Source: Anaerolineae bacterium (GTDB taxonomy: Bacteria; Chloroflexota; Anaerolineae; Anaerolineales; Villigracilaceae). Taken from it: a DNA stretch of 64,000 nucleotides. How positions within the stretch are numbered: the stretch's first letter is position 1; every line of letters begins with the position of its first letter. Position numbers and translations under genes: made by a program. This document shows, piece after piece, positions 17,043 through 26,284 of the stretch. Below the pieces are notes generated by a model. The model saw only the letters and a list, made by a program, of their open reading frames with translations, had not been told where the DNA came from and ran no database searches. The stretch is from positions 56,989 to 120,988 of the forward strand of contig JAJPIZ010000011.1 in the NCBI GenBank assembly GCA_021324435.1, given 5' to 3'.

Positions 17043-18539
17043 CTATTTGCGACTCAATATTATAGCGATTTGATCGCTATAGGCAACTTGCCATTCAGGC
17101 ATTCCGGCTAGCGTGCTTGCAAGCGGTGAATTAATTGGAATAATAACCCATTGAATTTTGTATTGATTTAGAACACTTTCCCAGCCATTGCTTGTGGTAA
17201 TCACTTGTTCATATTGCCGTAAAAAACCTTCGCCATAGAAATCGCTTTGGCTGTCTATGAACACACGCTGATTCGGCCAGAGGCGATAAAGCAGATATCC
17301 TCCCCAGTTGAAGTCGTTAAACACATTTTCCTGCATGGGGTGCATTTCGATCCAATTTGCGGCCTGAACCGGAAAGAACCGAGGGTCAAATTGGAAAAAT
17401 GTTGTTTGTGTTTTTGTTTTGTGAAATAGCAGGAAGGCCGCCGCCGCGATAACCACAATGATCGGCCATATGAAGAAATTTCTGATCCCGGCGTCTATGC
17501 TGGAAAATCCATTTTCTAATCTCGTCCAAACGTTTTCATTGACGAATATCTGTCTTGTCCATTCTACTAATATTGGCGCGGCCGCGATGGCGAAAAGTGG
17601 AATGTTGCGCGCCATCGCCAGTCCCATCGCGGCCAAGCCTGCGAGCAAAAAGAAGTGACTGCTCACAACTCTCTTTCGGTTCAAGAATGCAAGCAACGTG
17701 GTCGCCACAAGTAATCCGGCAAACGGCCAAATACTTGGCGATCGGAAGTTTGGCGGCGTGGTCTCGATTGTTCGGTTCAAAATAAAAGCGCTTTGGTTGT
17801 TGAAAACTGCTTGCCAGTTATGCCATAAGTCAGGTGTGGCTATGCTTGCAATAAATGATATACTGCCAATGATTAATAACCTTTTTCCGACAGCCCGGCG
17901 AGTTTGCTTGCGAAATACTTGCCATAGCCAACCGGCACAATATGCCAGCCATGCCAGGAAGCCAAATATGAATCCCCCGTGCATGTTTGCCCAAATGAGC
18001 ATCAATGCAGGAAAAGCCCAAAGCGAAACTGGCTTGTTGGTCCGTATTCTTTCTAGGCAATGAAGCCAGATTGCAAGGAAAAGGAACGAGAAGATGTGTG
18101 GCCGCGTCAGCCAATGAAGGCTGGATGCAATTGCGGCCCATGCGGTGAGAGTTAGCGTTAAGATCGGCGCGTTGCTCCGATGGGTTGCATCAGCATAAAC
18201 GAGCAGGAATGATGTTGCGATGACGAACGCAGTGAATAGAACGACGCCATCCAATTTTAGTAGGCGGAAAGCAATTGTGAATAAAACCTGAGCAAGCCAT
18301 TCATAAGGCGGACGAGGCTGATCGGGCTTCGTAAACGAGAGCAGATCACGGGTCGGGATTTGATGCGTTTCGAGGATGATCCTGCCAAGAGTTAAGTGAC
18401 GGCCCAGGTCGCTATCTGTGTTTAACATCGCGGAACCATCCAATAGCGCGCCGATAAATATTGCGATGAAAAGAATGTCACGCAGGCGAGGCAGAAAGCG
18501 AGCAAAGATGGGAATTTTCGCTTGTTTCATGAATAGCAC
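17043..18539 (-). CDS. Polytopic membrane protein, GT-C-like, function unknown
   Basis: A 498-residue protein with about ten hydrophobic segments. Near residue 42 it has TDSDLGRHLTLGRIILETHQIP and then PPYEWLAQVLF; this 'D-D-L-x-x-H then E-W-L' arrangement occurs in a family of uncharacterised bacterial membrane proteins that resemble glycosyltransferases. The C-terminus is soluble and ends with RVFIDSQSDFYGEGFLRQY, a motif repeated in this family. The start at 18539 allows a nearby internal ATG (MKQAKIP) as alternative. Confidence 0.55.
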   Translation of the reverse strand: MLFMKQAKIPIFARFLPRLRDILFIAIFIGALLDGSAMLNTDSDLGRHLTLGRIILETHQIPTRDLLSFTKPDQPRPPYEWLAQVLFTIAFRLLKLDGVVLFTAFVIATSFLLVYADATHRSNAPILTLTLTAWAAIASSLHWLTRPHIFSFLFLAIWLHCLERIRTNKPVSLWAFPALMLIWANMHGGFIFGFLAWLAYCAGWLWQVFRKQTRRAVGKRLLIIGSISFIASIATPDLWHNWQAVFNNQSAFILNRTIETTPPNFRSPSIWPFAGLLVATTLLAFLNRKRVVSSHFFLLAGLAAMGLAMARNIPLFAIAAAPILVEWTRQIFVNENVWTRLENGFSSIDAGIRNFFIWPIIVVIAAAAFLLFHKTKTQTTFFQFDPRFFPVQAANWIEMHPMQENVFNDFNWGGYLLYRLWPNQRVFIDSQSDFYGEGFLRQYEQVITTSNGWESVLNQYKIQWVIIPINSPLASTLAGMPEWQVAYSDQIAIILSRK

Positions 18540-18575
18540 GTATATCGGGTTTTCGTCTTAAACAAGTTTTATCTG

Positions 18576-20216
18576 TTAGCGACAATATGTTGTGGTCATA
18601 CACAGTTTGGCAATTTCTTCCGGCGTAATCTTGTATACGAAATAGGCATATGCAATTGTATCCACCGGCTTAAAATTGTCGCGTAGCCAGGCGTATTTCT
18701 CCGGCCTGGTAAGAATTCCTACGAGATCGCTTCCACTCACGACTAATAAGCCGGGTTCTATTGAATTCGGGCTGTATATTGCATCCGGATGTTGTGATAA
18801 ATATTGCTCCAATTCCCCTGTGCTTTGTCCCCACTCTAAATTGGAATCGGCCAGATATTTGTATGTCTGTCTTTTATCCCATACGAGCTCGTTGAAATAG
18901 GGAGTGAAGTGCGGGAAGTATGAAAGGGTCGAAATAGCCAAATAGGTGATAGCCAATGCGCCGGCGGCTTTTAAAGAGCGAGGCAGAGTCTCCCAGTCAA
19001 CAAACAGGCTTCCGGTGAAAATGAACAACAGAGGAAAGATGACCAGTTCGTATCGAATGCCAGTCTGTGCGTTGAAGAAAAAGTTGAAGTAGATCGTGAA
19101 GAATGCTATAGGCGTTAGACAAAAAACCTCATCCTGCGTGAAGCGCACCCTTCGCCGCGGATTAAGAAAGTACATGCCTAATGCCGCAAGCGCGAGAATC
19201 TGTGTTGCTATGGGGACCTTCAGCGCAAAGGCGACAAAATAATAACCAGGGAAACCTTGCGGCTTGCTAACGTGTCCAAGCAGATAGATATTTCCGTAAC
19301 GATCTGCGGTTTGGTTGGTGTGAATCATCCAATCCAGGCCTTGAAGATATGGATAGGGGAGGGGAATGGAGATGTTTTTTGCTGTAGTCAAGTTGGCCTG
19401 TAGAGATTGGAAGAAACTGGATCGAAAGCGGTAATCTTCGATGGAAGTGAAAGTATGATTGAAACGAAAGCCTAAATTTATGATCACTGTTGTTATTATC
19501 AGAGCGACAAGTAAATAGCTGGCTAGTTGCCCCACATAACGACCGTACTTTTTAACGCTTCTCTCTTTGTATATGTTTTTTATTGTCGGCCAATCATGGA
19601 TAATCAGTGCGGTTACTGCCAAAGGAAACAAGGCCACCGCAGTGTATTTAACCAACTGACTTAATCCAAGTGCAATGGCGCACAGCAGTCCGTTTAGAAG
19701 ATTTCGTTTGTTGGCAAATTTCCATATCAAGTAGAATGTAAGGATGGTCATGCCTGTGATGAATATATCTGTGGTCACTAACTGCGAGTGGGCGATGATA
19801 TTTGGGTCTAAGATATAGAGTACTGTCGAGAATATGGCGGGCGCAAATCCATACATGGATCGAGACCAGTGGAAGATCAGATATGCGACCGCGGCTGAAT
19901 ATAGAATTGTTACCAGTCTTGCCATGAAGTAGTGTTCGAGGGTCTCTTTGAGTGGGCCAGTCGGCAGGCGCGAGGCTATGTAAGCCGGGAATGCATTCAG
20001 TGCCAAAACCGGCATACTACTGTCGTCAATCCGGTTGGTGTTGCCCTGCAATACAAAAAGCCCGTAATGATAATGAAGAGGTTCGTCTAGTGTCACGCTT
20101 ATCTGCGGCGAACTCAAGATGGTAACCAGTAAAAAGGCTATTAAAAGGAATAATATAACTATATTCTCAAGTCGGGTTGGTTCGAGTCTCAGATTCCGAA
20201 ACCTTGCGGTGTTCAT
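18576..20216 (-). CDS. Polytopic glycosyltransferase-like membrane protein (ArnT/PMT type)
   Basis: A 546-residue protein with about 11 hydrophobic segments. The first loop reads SVTLDEPLHYHYG, giving the acidic DE pair typical of GT39/PMT-type mannosyl- and aminoarabinose transferases. A C-terminal soluble segment contains YLADSNLEWGQSTGELEQYL, seen in many bacterial GT39-related proteins. The start at 20216 is chosen because an in-frame start 165 bases further upstream would run deep into the preceding gene; the chosen ATG is 11 bases after that gene's stop. Confidence 0.65.
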   Translation of the reverse strand: MNTARFRNLRLEPTRLENIVILFLLIAFLLVTILSSPQISVTLDEPLHYHYGLFVLQGNTNRIDDSSMPVLALNAFPAYIASRLPTGPLKETLEHYFMARLVTILYSAAVAYLIFHWSRSMYGFAPAIFSTVLYILDPNIIAHSQLVTTDIFITGMTILTFYLIWKFANKRNLLNGLLCAIALGLSQLVKYTAVALFPLAVTALIIHDWPTIKNIYKERSVKKYGRYVGQLASYLLVALIITTVIINLGFRFNHTFTSIEDYRFRSSFFQSLQANLTTAKNISIPLPYPYLQGLDWMIHTNQTADRYGNIYLLGHVSKPQGFPGYYFVAFALKVPIATQILALAALGMYFLNPRRRVRFTQDEVFCLTPIAFFTIYFNFFFNAQTGIRYELVIFPLLFIFTGSLFVDWETLPRSLKAAGALAITYLAISTLSYFPHFTPYFNELVWDKRQTYKYLADSNLEWGQSTGELEQYLSQHPDAIYSPNSIEPGLLVVSGSDLVGILTRPEKYAWLRDNFKPVDTIAYAYFVYKITPEEIAKLCMTTTYCR

Positions 20217-20227
20217 TGCTGTGTAAG

Positions 20228-21742
20228 TTATTGCCCTCTCGAAAAGAGATACACTTGCAATTGTCCCCATTCTCGAGTCTCTTTGAGCGAATAATGTTCC
20301 AGCAACCAGGCGAGTTGCGGATGGTATGGATATCCTGCCTGTACATATTCCTGATTCGACCTTTCGAATATGATGAACCAAACGCGCTTTGCATCATCGG
20401 TCGCTGTTTGAATATCAGGTTGGGATTCCAGGCCGAGTACTTGTTGTGTACTTGGCGCCAGCGTGTCAATGCCACTTCCCGGAGCATCTGCTATGTATGT
20501 CTCGGGGAGGAGCCGGTCATAGTAGACAGAAGGTAAGAGTGATAATTTGCTGGAATGGACGATTACATCGCCGGGCGAAAATACCTCGCGAAGTGACTCG
20601 TCCAGCTCCTGATATGCCCCGTAGGGAAAGCCGTTGTAGGTCACATGATAATAGATTCCAATCGTGGAGGCAAGAAGAATCATGCAGCCTGATGAATATT
20701 GAATGAAGCGCGGTGTTGCGGTGCGAAATAACGCCCATGCAAGCCACGTGCTAAACATCATCCCGCTGGGGAGGAGCGCGCGCTCAAGGTATATAGGCTT
20801 CCATTGCGAAAAGAAGAACAGGAAAATGGGCGGGACAAAAGTGAGATAAAGAACCCAAAGATTTGAATCCCATCCCTCAACTTTTTTCTTCGCGCTATGG
20901 TATGTTTGAAAAAGAGCAACTGCGGTAACGACGAGGGCTATGAATAATCCAGGCCCAAGCCACGAGTCGGGGAGGGGCAAGTTAGTGGTGAATGTCAAGA
21001 GGAGAGTAAGTAGCCGCGCGAGGCTGGGGCGTTCGATCCAGTACGCCTGATTCACTTTAGCAAACTGCGCGGGCAGATTGACCAGCCATGGCAGGTAAAG
21101 CAGTAGCGCAAATCCGCCCGCAATACTTATCGCTTTTAGCGTTTTCCAATCCTTGTGAATGATGGGTGTTACCGCGAGTGGAATTAGATAAAAAGCGGCC
21201 AGGTTGTGTGTGTATTGTGCTACTGCTGCGCTGATTGCGAACAATACCCACCAGCGGACTTTGCCCGTTTGTGTTGCTTTCCAATAAGCAAACGTGGCGA
21301 GCATTAGCCACAATGCTAGAAAACTATACATCCTGATTTCTTGTGAATAGTGCACGTGAAAAGGTGAAATTGCGATAAGAAGTGATGCGAGAATGCCGGT
21401 TTGTTGATCGAACATTTCACTTGCCAGTCTGTATACTATCGCAACCGCTGCAATTCCCGCGATGATCGAAAGCAGTCGCGCGGCTATAAGCGACTCCCCA
21501 AAAACTTTCATCCAAAGCCAAAGAAGAGTGTAATAGCCTAGTGGATGGACATCCGCGGCGCCTGTGCCCGTGGGTGTAAGCGTTCCATATACCATGGCGA
21601 GCGGCCCCTTTTCGGAAAATAAAATAGAAAAGGCTTCGTCGTACCATATGGGCCGCGAGGTGATGCCTAGCAGGCGGATGCCAGATGCCAGAATTAATAT
21701 TCCCACAACACTGGCCTTCAGTTTCTTGATTGCACTGAGCAT
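20228..21742 (-). CDS. GT39-family membrane glycosyltransferase
   Basis: A 504-residue protein with a clear GT39/ArnT-like N-terminus: SRPIWYDEAFSILFSEKGPL (DE motif), DVHPLGYYTLLWLWMKVFG and PFHVHYSQEIRMYSFLALW. Such enzymes transfer sugars from polyprenyl phosphate to lipids or proteins outside the membrane. The ATG at 21742 is used because it begins the first hydrophobic helix; an upstream in-frame start would lie in the sigma-factor terminator. It is first of four tandem genes of this class on the minus strand. Confidence 0.75.
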   Translation of the reverse strand: MLSAIKKLKASVVGILILASGIRLLGITSRPIWYDEAFSILFSEKGPLAMVYGTLTPTGTGAADVHPLGYYTLLWLWMKVFGESLIAARLLSIIAGIAAVAIVYRLASEMFDQQTGILASLLIAISPFHVHYSQEIRMYSFLALWLMLATFAYWKATQTGKVRWWVLFAISAAVAQYTHNLAAFYLIPLAVTPIIHKDWKTLKAISIAGGFALLLYLPWLVNLPAQFAKVNQAYWIERPSLARLLTLLLTFTTNLPLPDSWLGPGLFIALVVTAVALFQTYHSAKKKVEGWDSNLWVLYLTFVPPIFLFFFSQWKPIYLERALLPSGMMFSTWLAWALFRTATPRFIQYSSGCMILLASTIGIYYHVTYNGFPYGAYQELDESLREVFSPGDVIVHSSKLSLLPSVYYDRLLPETYIADAPGSGIDTLAPSTQQVLGLESQPDIQTATDDAKRVWFIIFERSNQEYVQAGYPYHPQLAWLLEHYSLKETREWGQLQVYLFSRGQ

Positions 21743-21798
21743 GACTCGATTGTACACAGATCTCCGCCCTGTATCAGGGTATATATGAAAGTGTAATG

Positions 21799-21836
21799 GA
21801 ATCAAAAGCGGCATTGAGTGATGCCGCTTTTGATTC
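21799..21836. terminator. Terminator of the sigma factor gene
   Basis: Arms 21799-21814 and 21821-21836 are exact 16-bp inverted complements around a 6-base loop, with AAAA/TTTT inside the stem. It lies 4 bases beyond the sigma factor stop codon on the minus strand. Confidence 0.85.
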
Positions 21837-21840
21837 TCTG

Positions 21841-23052
21841 TTATTCGCCCAGGTAGTCGCGCAGCTTGCGGCGGATGGAAGGATGCCGCAGGCGGCTCAG
21901 CGCCTGCGCCTCGATCTGTCGCACGCGCTCGCGCGTCACGCCCATTTTGCGTCCAACTTCTTCGAGAGTGTAAGCCTGTCCATCGAGAAGGCCGTAGCGC
22001 AATTGCAAAATGCGGACTTCGCGCGGCGGTAATCCATTGAGGACTTCGCCAAGGTGCTCCCGAAGGAGGTTGTATGTCGCCGTGTCGTCCGGCGGAGGCG
22101 CTTCGTCGTCTTCGATGAAATCGCCGAGCACCGAATCTTCCTCGTCATCGGTCGGCGTCTCTAGTGAAAGCGGACGGCGTGCCACCTGGATCATGTTCTC
22201 AACTTTTTTCGGCGGAACATCCAACGCATCGGCCAATTCTTCGACGCTCGGCTCGCGGCCAAGCCGCTGGGTAAGTTGATGTTGCACGCGCAGGAGTTTG
22301 TTGATCTGATCGCCCATGTGGACCGGCACGCGGATTGTGCGGCCCTGATCGGCGATGGCGCGGGTCACGGCTTGTCGAATCCACCATGTGGCATAGGTCG
22401 AGAATTTGTGGCCGCGGCGGTAATCGAATTTTTTAGTGGCGCGGATCAGGCCAATGTTGCCTTCCTGAATCAGGTCAAGGAAAGGCACGCCGCGCCCCAT
22501 GTATTTCTTGGCAACCGAGATAACAAGGCGCGAGTTCGCTGTGATCAGATGTTCACGCGCGGCCCAGCCGTCCTCAATGAGACGGCGAAGATCGGCGCGA
22601 CGTCGGGGGCTGGCGTTGCCCTTGGCGAGTTCCTCACGCGCCAAACGTCCGCGTTCGATGCGCTGGGCCAGTTCCACTTCCTCTTCCGCGGTGAGGAGCG
22701 GCACGCGGCTGACTTCTTTTAGATACAAACCAATGGTGTCATCGGTATCAATATTAGCCAGGTAGTCATCCAGCGAAAGATCGGGTTCTGGCTCTGCTTC
22801 GGCCTCTTCCACAGCCGCCAGTTCGTCCTCCGTGGGTTCGCCGGGAGTTGTGTCTTCAACAAAGGGAATGCCCGCGCTTAATAGCGCCGAAAAGGCTTCC
22901 TCCAGTTGTTCCACATCTTGTTCGGCCTCAGGGAAGAAATGCAGAATATCGTCAAGGGTGACGTATGACTTTTGCCGCCCCAACTCGATCAATCGCGCAA
23001 TGGCGGGAAATTCTTCTTCCTCGTCAACGATAATTATTTTTTCTACATCCAT
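21841..23052 (-). CDS. sigA: Principal sigma-70 factor (RpoD/SigA)
   Basis: The 403-residue protein has all core regions of a primary sigma factor. Region 1.2 reads [20 protein letters not shown]; region 2 contains [20 protein letters not shown] and [17 protein letters not shown]; region 3 has [11 protein letters not shown]; region 4.2 has [20 protein letters not shown]. The N-terminal region 1.1 is short, with an acidic tract (DEEEEF), and an acidic linker rich in Glu precedes region 1.2. The start at 23052 follows GAGAGAAAAG at good spacing; in-frame starts upstream lack a ribosome binding site. A good promoter lies just upstream, so it is transcribed on its own. Confidence 0.95.
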   Translation of the reverse strand: MDVEKIIIVDEEEEFPAIARLIELGRQKSYVTLDDILHFFPEAEQDVEQLEEAFSALLSAGIPFVEDTTPGEPTEDELAAVEEAEAEPEPDLSLDDYLANIDTDDTIGLYLKEVSRVPLLTAEEEVELAQRIERGRLAREELAKGNASPRRRADLRRLIEDGWAAREHLITANSRLVISVAKKYMGRGVPFLDLIQEGNIGLIRATKKFDYRRGHKFSTYATWWIRQAVTRAIADQGRTIRVPVHMGDQINKLLRVQHQLTQRLGREPSVEELADALDVPPKKVENMIQVARRPLSLETPTDDEEDSVLGDFIEDDEAPPPDDTATYNLLREHLGEVLNGLPPREVRILQLRYGLLDGQAYTLEEVGRKMGVTRERVRQIEAQALSRLRHPSIRRKLRDYLGE

Positions 23053-23085
23053 TCTTTTCTCTCGTCCGGTCATATATTTGAATTC

Positions 23086-23114
23086 AGAATACACTTTTTT
23101 AACGTGAAAATCAA
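23086..23114 (-). promoter_or_regulatory. Sigma-70-type promoter of sigA
   Basis: Read on the minus strand, TTGATT (23109-23114) is followed by a 17-base spacer and TATTCT (23086-23091). The predicted start of transcription is about 25 bases upstream of the ATG at 23052. This placement also supports the shorter sigA start. Confidence 0.65.
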
Positions 23115-23190
23115 TACCCGGTTACTATTTCGTGTATTCTGCAATGGTTTTATAAGATGACGCTGAGGCCCTCCCGCCTCTTACGGGACT

Positions 23191-23922
23191 TTATGGGGTC
23201 GCCGTTATCGCGGCTGTTGGCGCGGCTGTAGCCGGAGTGCCGGTCAATTCCGGTGTCGGTGTGGATGTCGGCGTAGCAGACTCAAACGGCGTGGGTGTCA
23301 CAGCATAAGGCGGGTTGGTCAGCATGCTGAATAAAGCATCCATGCCCGCCTTGTCAATGATTTGGGTTTTGCCTCCGTCCAATTGGGCATAATAGCCGGT
23401 TTGGATGGGCGTTACTGATCCAATCAACAGTTTATGTGTTTTGCCGCCCGAAAAAGCAATCGTCATTGTGTAGGCGGGCTTATCAAGCCCGACGATGTTC
23501 AAATCCAGAGTCACATCTCCAATCACGCGTAGAGCCGGAACCTGGCTGGCGGCGGCCTCTGCCTGCGCCTGATCTGCCGCGGCTTCTGTCGGCGCTTTCA
23601 ACACCCATACGCCCTTGGCGTCGCGCGCAACCTCAACAGAAGCGCCTGTGGATGATTCGATTTTTATGTCTTGAACCGTTCCTTCGTCGGGCGTGAACAA
23701 AAACGCGGAGCCTGAAGTGGGAGTCGCTTCGGCGGCCTGTTTGGCCTTGTATGTATTCAAACCATATGCGCCGGCGATCACAAGGGCCAGAAGGATTACT
23801 GTGACCCATGTGGCCACGCTAATCGCAGGTTTCTTTTCACGGGGCGGCATGGGCGAAAGCGGCCGTCTGTCAGATGCAAGACTCGCTCTTCTTGATGTTG
23901 TGCGGGACTTCTTTGTAGCCAT
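23191..23922 (-). CDS. DUF4340 membrane-anchored protein of the Gld-like ABC system
   Basis: The 243-residue protein has a basic, Pro-rich N-terminus, one transmembrane helix (about residues 36-56) and a beta-rich domain of DUF4340 type (DEGTVQDIKIESSTGASVEV, VWVLKAP, HKLLIGSVTPIQTGYYAQLD). The C-terminus is a low-complexity Thr/Pro/Ala tail. DUF4340 proteins are regular neighbours of GldG-like proteins and ABC permeases; their role is not established. The start at 23922 lies 5 bases after the upstream GldG-like gene. Confidence 0.75.
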   Translation of the reverse strand: MATKKSRTTSRRASLASDRRPLSPMPPREKKPAISVATWVTVILLALVIAGAYGLNTYKAKQAAEATPTSGSAFLFTPDEGTVQDIKIESSTGASVEVARDAKGVWVLKAPTEAAADQAQAEAAASQVPALRVIGDVTLDLNIVGLDKPAYTMTIAFSGGKTHKLLIGSVTPIQTGYYAQLDGGKTQIIDKAGMDALFSMLTNPPYAVTPTPFESATPTSTPTPELTGTPATAAPTAAITATP

Positions 23923-23927
23923 AATTC

Positions 23928-25529
23928 TTAACCTTGTCTGCGACGAGCAACCCATGTGGAAATACCGGCCGCGACCACCAGCCCGGGAATGATAATTACC
24001 GAACTAAGGAGGATGATGATCAACTGGGGAGATTGCGGCGGGTTGAATGTGCGCGTGATGGGTGTCTTGGGTGTAATGTTGATCAGGCTTTTTTCTTGCG
24101 CGGCCCAATCCACAGAATTGATAAAGATATCGCCATTGGCGTAAGCATCAAAACCCTTGTCGGTTGCGAAGATCGAATTTCCGAATACAGCCACGCGGCC
24201 GTTCGTGGATGAGTTTTCGCCTGTCGCCGCCAGCGTGAGCGGACCCGCAATATCAGTCGCCGCGTCGAACTTAATTTGCTGATTGTTCTGCAAACTGGCC
24301 AGGTCCGTCTCGCCCCACGACTGCGTTGCCGTGAGAATGAGCGGTGCGACTGTGACATTTTGCGGCGGGGTTTGGCTCAGCGTCAGACTGCGTGATTGCG
24401 GCATGATCGTCACAGAGGTCATGTGCTGTGTGATGGGGCTGGATGTGTTGTACTGAGACGAAATCGCGTACAAAGCCTGTTGTGAGGTGGTGTCAATCAC
24501 CACATCATTGTCAAAAGCAATGCCCCAGTCGCTTTTCAAATAATCGGCCAGCGGATCGGGGCTGGTGCCAAAATTGGTGAACGGAGTAGGGTCTTCCATG
24601 ACCACTAGCGCGCCGCCTTTGTTGACATAAGCCTTCAACAAAGTAACTTCCTGATCAAGCAGAGGATTTTGCGGGCCGGCAACGACAATGGCCTTTGCGT
24701 CATCCGGGATTTTGTTTGTGGCCGCGAGGTTGAGTGTTTTCACTGTATAGTTCTTGCTCTCGAGCGTTTCCCTCGCGCGCGATAGGGCGGAATTGTCGGT
24801 GCCGTTGATATCTGGTTCACCGTGTCCGGTGAGGAAATAGATAACGCGCGTCTGTGGACTAATGAGTCGAATCAAGGCGCGGTCGAGTTCGGTCTCATCG
24901 GCGTAGGACGCCGTTTCAGAAGCTTTGCCCATTGTCAACACGATTTTGCCATCGCCGGTCACGCCGTATTGTTTGGCAAGCAGGGGATCGGCATTGGGGT
25001 CCACGAAACGATAATCGAACTTGCCGTTGCTGTTGGACTTGAAATCAGTTAATAGTTGCGTGGCTGTATCGCGTGAGGATTGTGAACTGTAGAATGCGAT
25101 GGCTGTAACTTTATCAGGTAGATTTGTGAGCGCTTGCAAAGTTTCAGGGGCAAGCGTGTGTCGCTTGTCCTCCGTCATATCTTTCAACACTTTGGGATTT
25201 TGGAAAGCCAGCAGGTTGACGACGAAGAGGATGCCGAGAAAGGCCAGGGCCATGATCAAGGCATTCGAGCCGTAACGCGCCTGACGTCCGGTGAAGAAGC
25301 GGCGGACAGTATCTGGCGCGAGGATCGCGTAAGTGGCTAATCCAATAACGAGCACCGCGGCGCTGATCGAAATCCAAATCTTAATGATGTTGGGATCAGG
25401 AGGTGTATAAAGTTTTAGTGCAATTGTCCCTTGTGCAAGGGCCAATAGACCAGTGGCAACACAGCCGACAATGGCAATAATGATGCCAATGAACGCGTAG
25501 CGCGCAGATGAATTTTTCTTCTTAGCCAT
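23928..25529 (-). CDS. GldG-like protein of an ABC export-like system
   Basis: The 533-residue protein has three N-terminal hydrophobic segments, a large extracytoplasmic domain and a final helix (about 503-527). The domain is GldG/ABC-transporter-auxiliary type: KRHTLAPETLQALTNLPDKV, YFLTGHGEPDI, GGALVVMEDP and RVAVFGNSIFATD. It is homologous to the Gld component partnered with GldA and GldF in Bacteroidota, but the family is widespread in non-gliding bacteria too. The ATG overlaps the TAA of the permease gene by one base (TAATG), with GGAGGTGGAG before it. Confidence 0.82.
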   Translation of the reverse strand: MAKKKNSSARYAFIGIIIAIVGCVATGLLALAQGTIALKLYTPPDPNIIKIWISISAAVLVIGLATYAILAPDTVRRFFTGRQARYGSNALIMALAFLGILFVVNLLAFQNPKVLKDMTEDKRHTLAPETLQALTNLPDKVTAIAFYSSQSSRDTATQLLTDFKSNSNGKFDYRFVDPNADPLLAKQYGVTGDGKIVLTMGKASETASYADETELDRALIRLISPQTRVIYFLTGHGEPDINGTDNSALSRARETLESKNYTVKTLNLAATNKIPDDAKAIVVAGPQNPLLDQEVTLLKAYVNKGGALVVMEDPTPFTNFGTSPDPLADYLKSDWGIAFDNDVVIDTTSQQALYAISSQYNTSSPITQHMTSVTIMPQSRSLTLSQTPPQNVTVAPLILTATQSWGETDLASLQNNQQIKFDAATDIAGPLTLAATGENSSTNGRVAVFGNSIFATDKGFDAYANGDIFINSVDWAAQEKSLINITPKTPITRTFNPPQSPQLIIILLSSVIIIPGLVVAAGISTWVARRRQG

Positions 25530-26275
25530 TAGCTCCACCTCCGAACCTCAACTGCCGTGGCGCCTGTGAACAGGCCGAGGGCAGTCAGGCTTAGAAAATA
25601 TACGATGTCTGTGAGATTGATAGTCCCGGAGTTTAGTGAATCAAAATGCGTATTCATGCTCAGGTAAGAGAACAAGTCTTTGCCGCCGGGTGCGATTTGT
25701 GATATGAAGCTTACAATCCAGGTGAGGAAAATAAACACCGCGAGCGTAGCAAAGAACGCCGCGATTTGATTATTGAACAGTGACGATATGCCCACGCCCA
25801 GCCCGAGCAACGCCGCGGATAGCAAAATGAGTCCGAGGTAGGCAGACATCATTTGCCCCTGGTCAATTCCGGGGGTTTCGAGGCTGTTGAGGATAAATGG
25901 ATAGATGAGGGTTACGGCGATGATGGTGAGCATGAAAAGAAATCCGCCCAGCCATTTGCCTATGACAAGTTCCCAATCACGAACAGGCGCGGTCAACAGA
26001 AGTTCCACGGTGCCCATGCGATGTTCTTCCGAGATCAACCTCATGGTGAGGGCCGGGGTGGAAAGAATGATCATGAAGTTGAACCACCAGACCACCGCGC
26101 TGATACTTGGCGCAGTAGAGCCAAATCCACTGAAGGCGTTGTTGCTCGCGTCCAAAATAACGAGAGCAAAAATTGCGCCGACGATCAAGAGAATGGCAAA
26201 AGCCACCACATACGCGATGGGGCTTGTAAAGAAATGATTGTATTCGCGGCGAGCGATTGTCCAAATATTTCTCAT
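25529..26275 (-). CDS. ABC-2 type permease, GldF-like
   Basis: A 248-residue permease with six predicted helices. The motifs EEHRMGTVELLLTAPVRDWELVIGKWL are the signature loop of ABC-2 permeases of the GldF/NosY group. It lies between the ATPase gene and the GldG-like gene, with 9 bases and -1 base separation respectively, so all four genes of this system are one operon. Confidence 0.87.
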   Translation of the reverse strand: MRNIWTIARREYNHFFTSPIAYVVAFAILLIVGAIFALVILDASNNAFSGFGSTAPSISAVVWWFNFMIILSTPALTMRLISEEHRMGTVELLLTAPVRDWELVIGKWLGGFLFMLTIIAVTLIYPFILNSLETPGIDQGQMMSAYLGLILLSAALLGLGVGISSLFNNQIAAFFATLAVFIFLTWIVSFISQIAPGGKDLFSYLSMNTHFDSLNSGTINLTDIVYFLSLTALGLFTGATAVEVRRWS

Positions 26276-26284
26276 AAGTGACCT

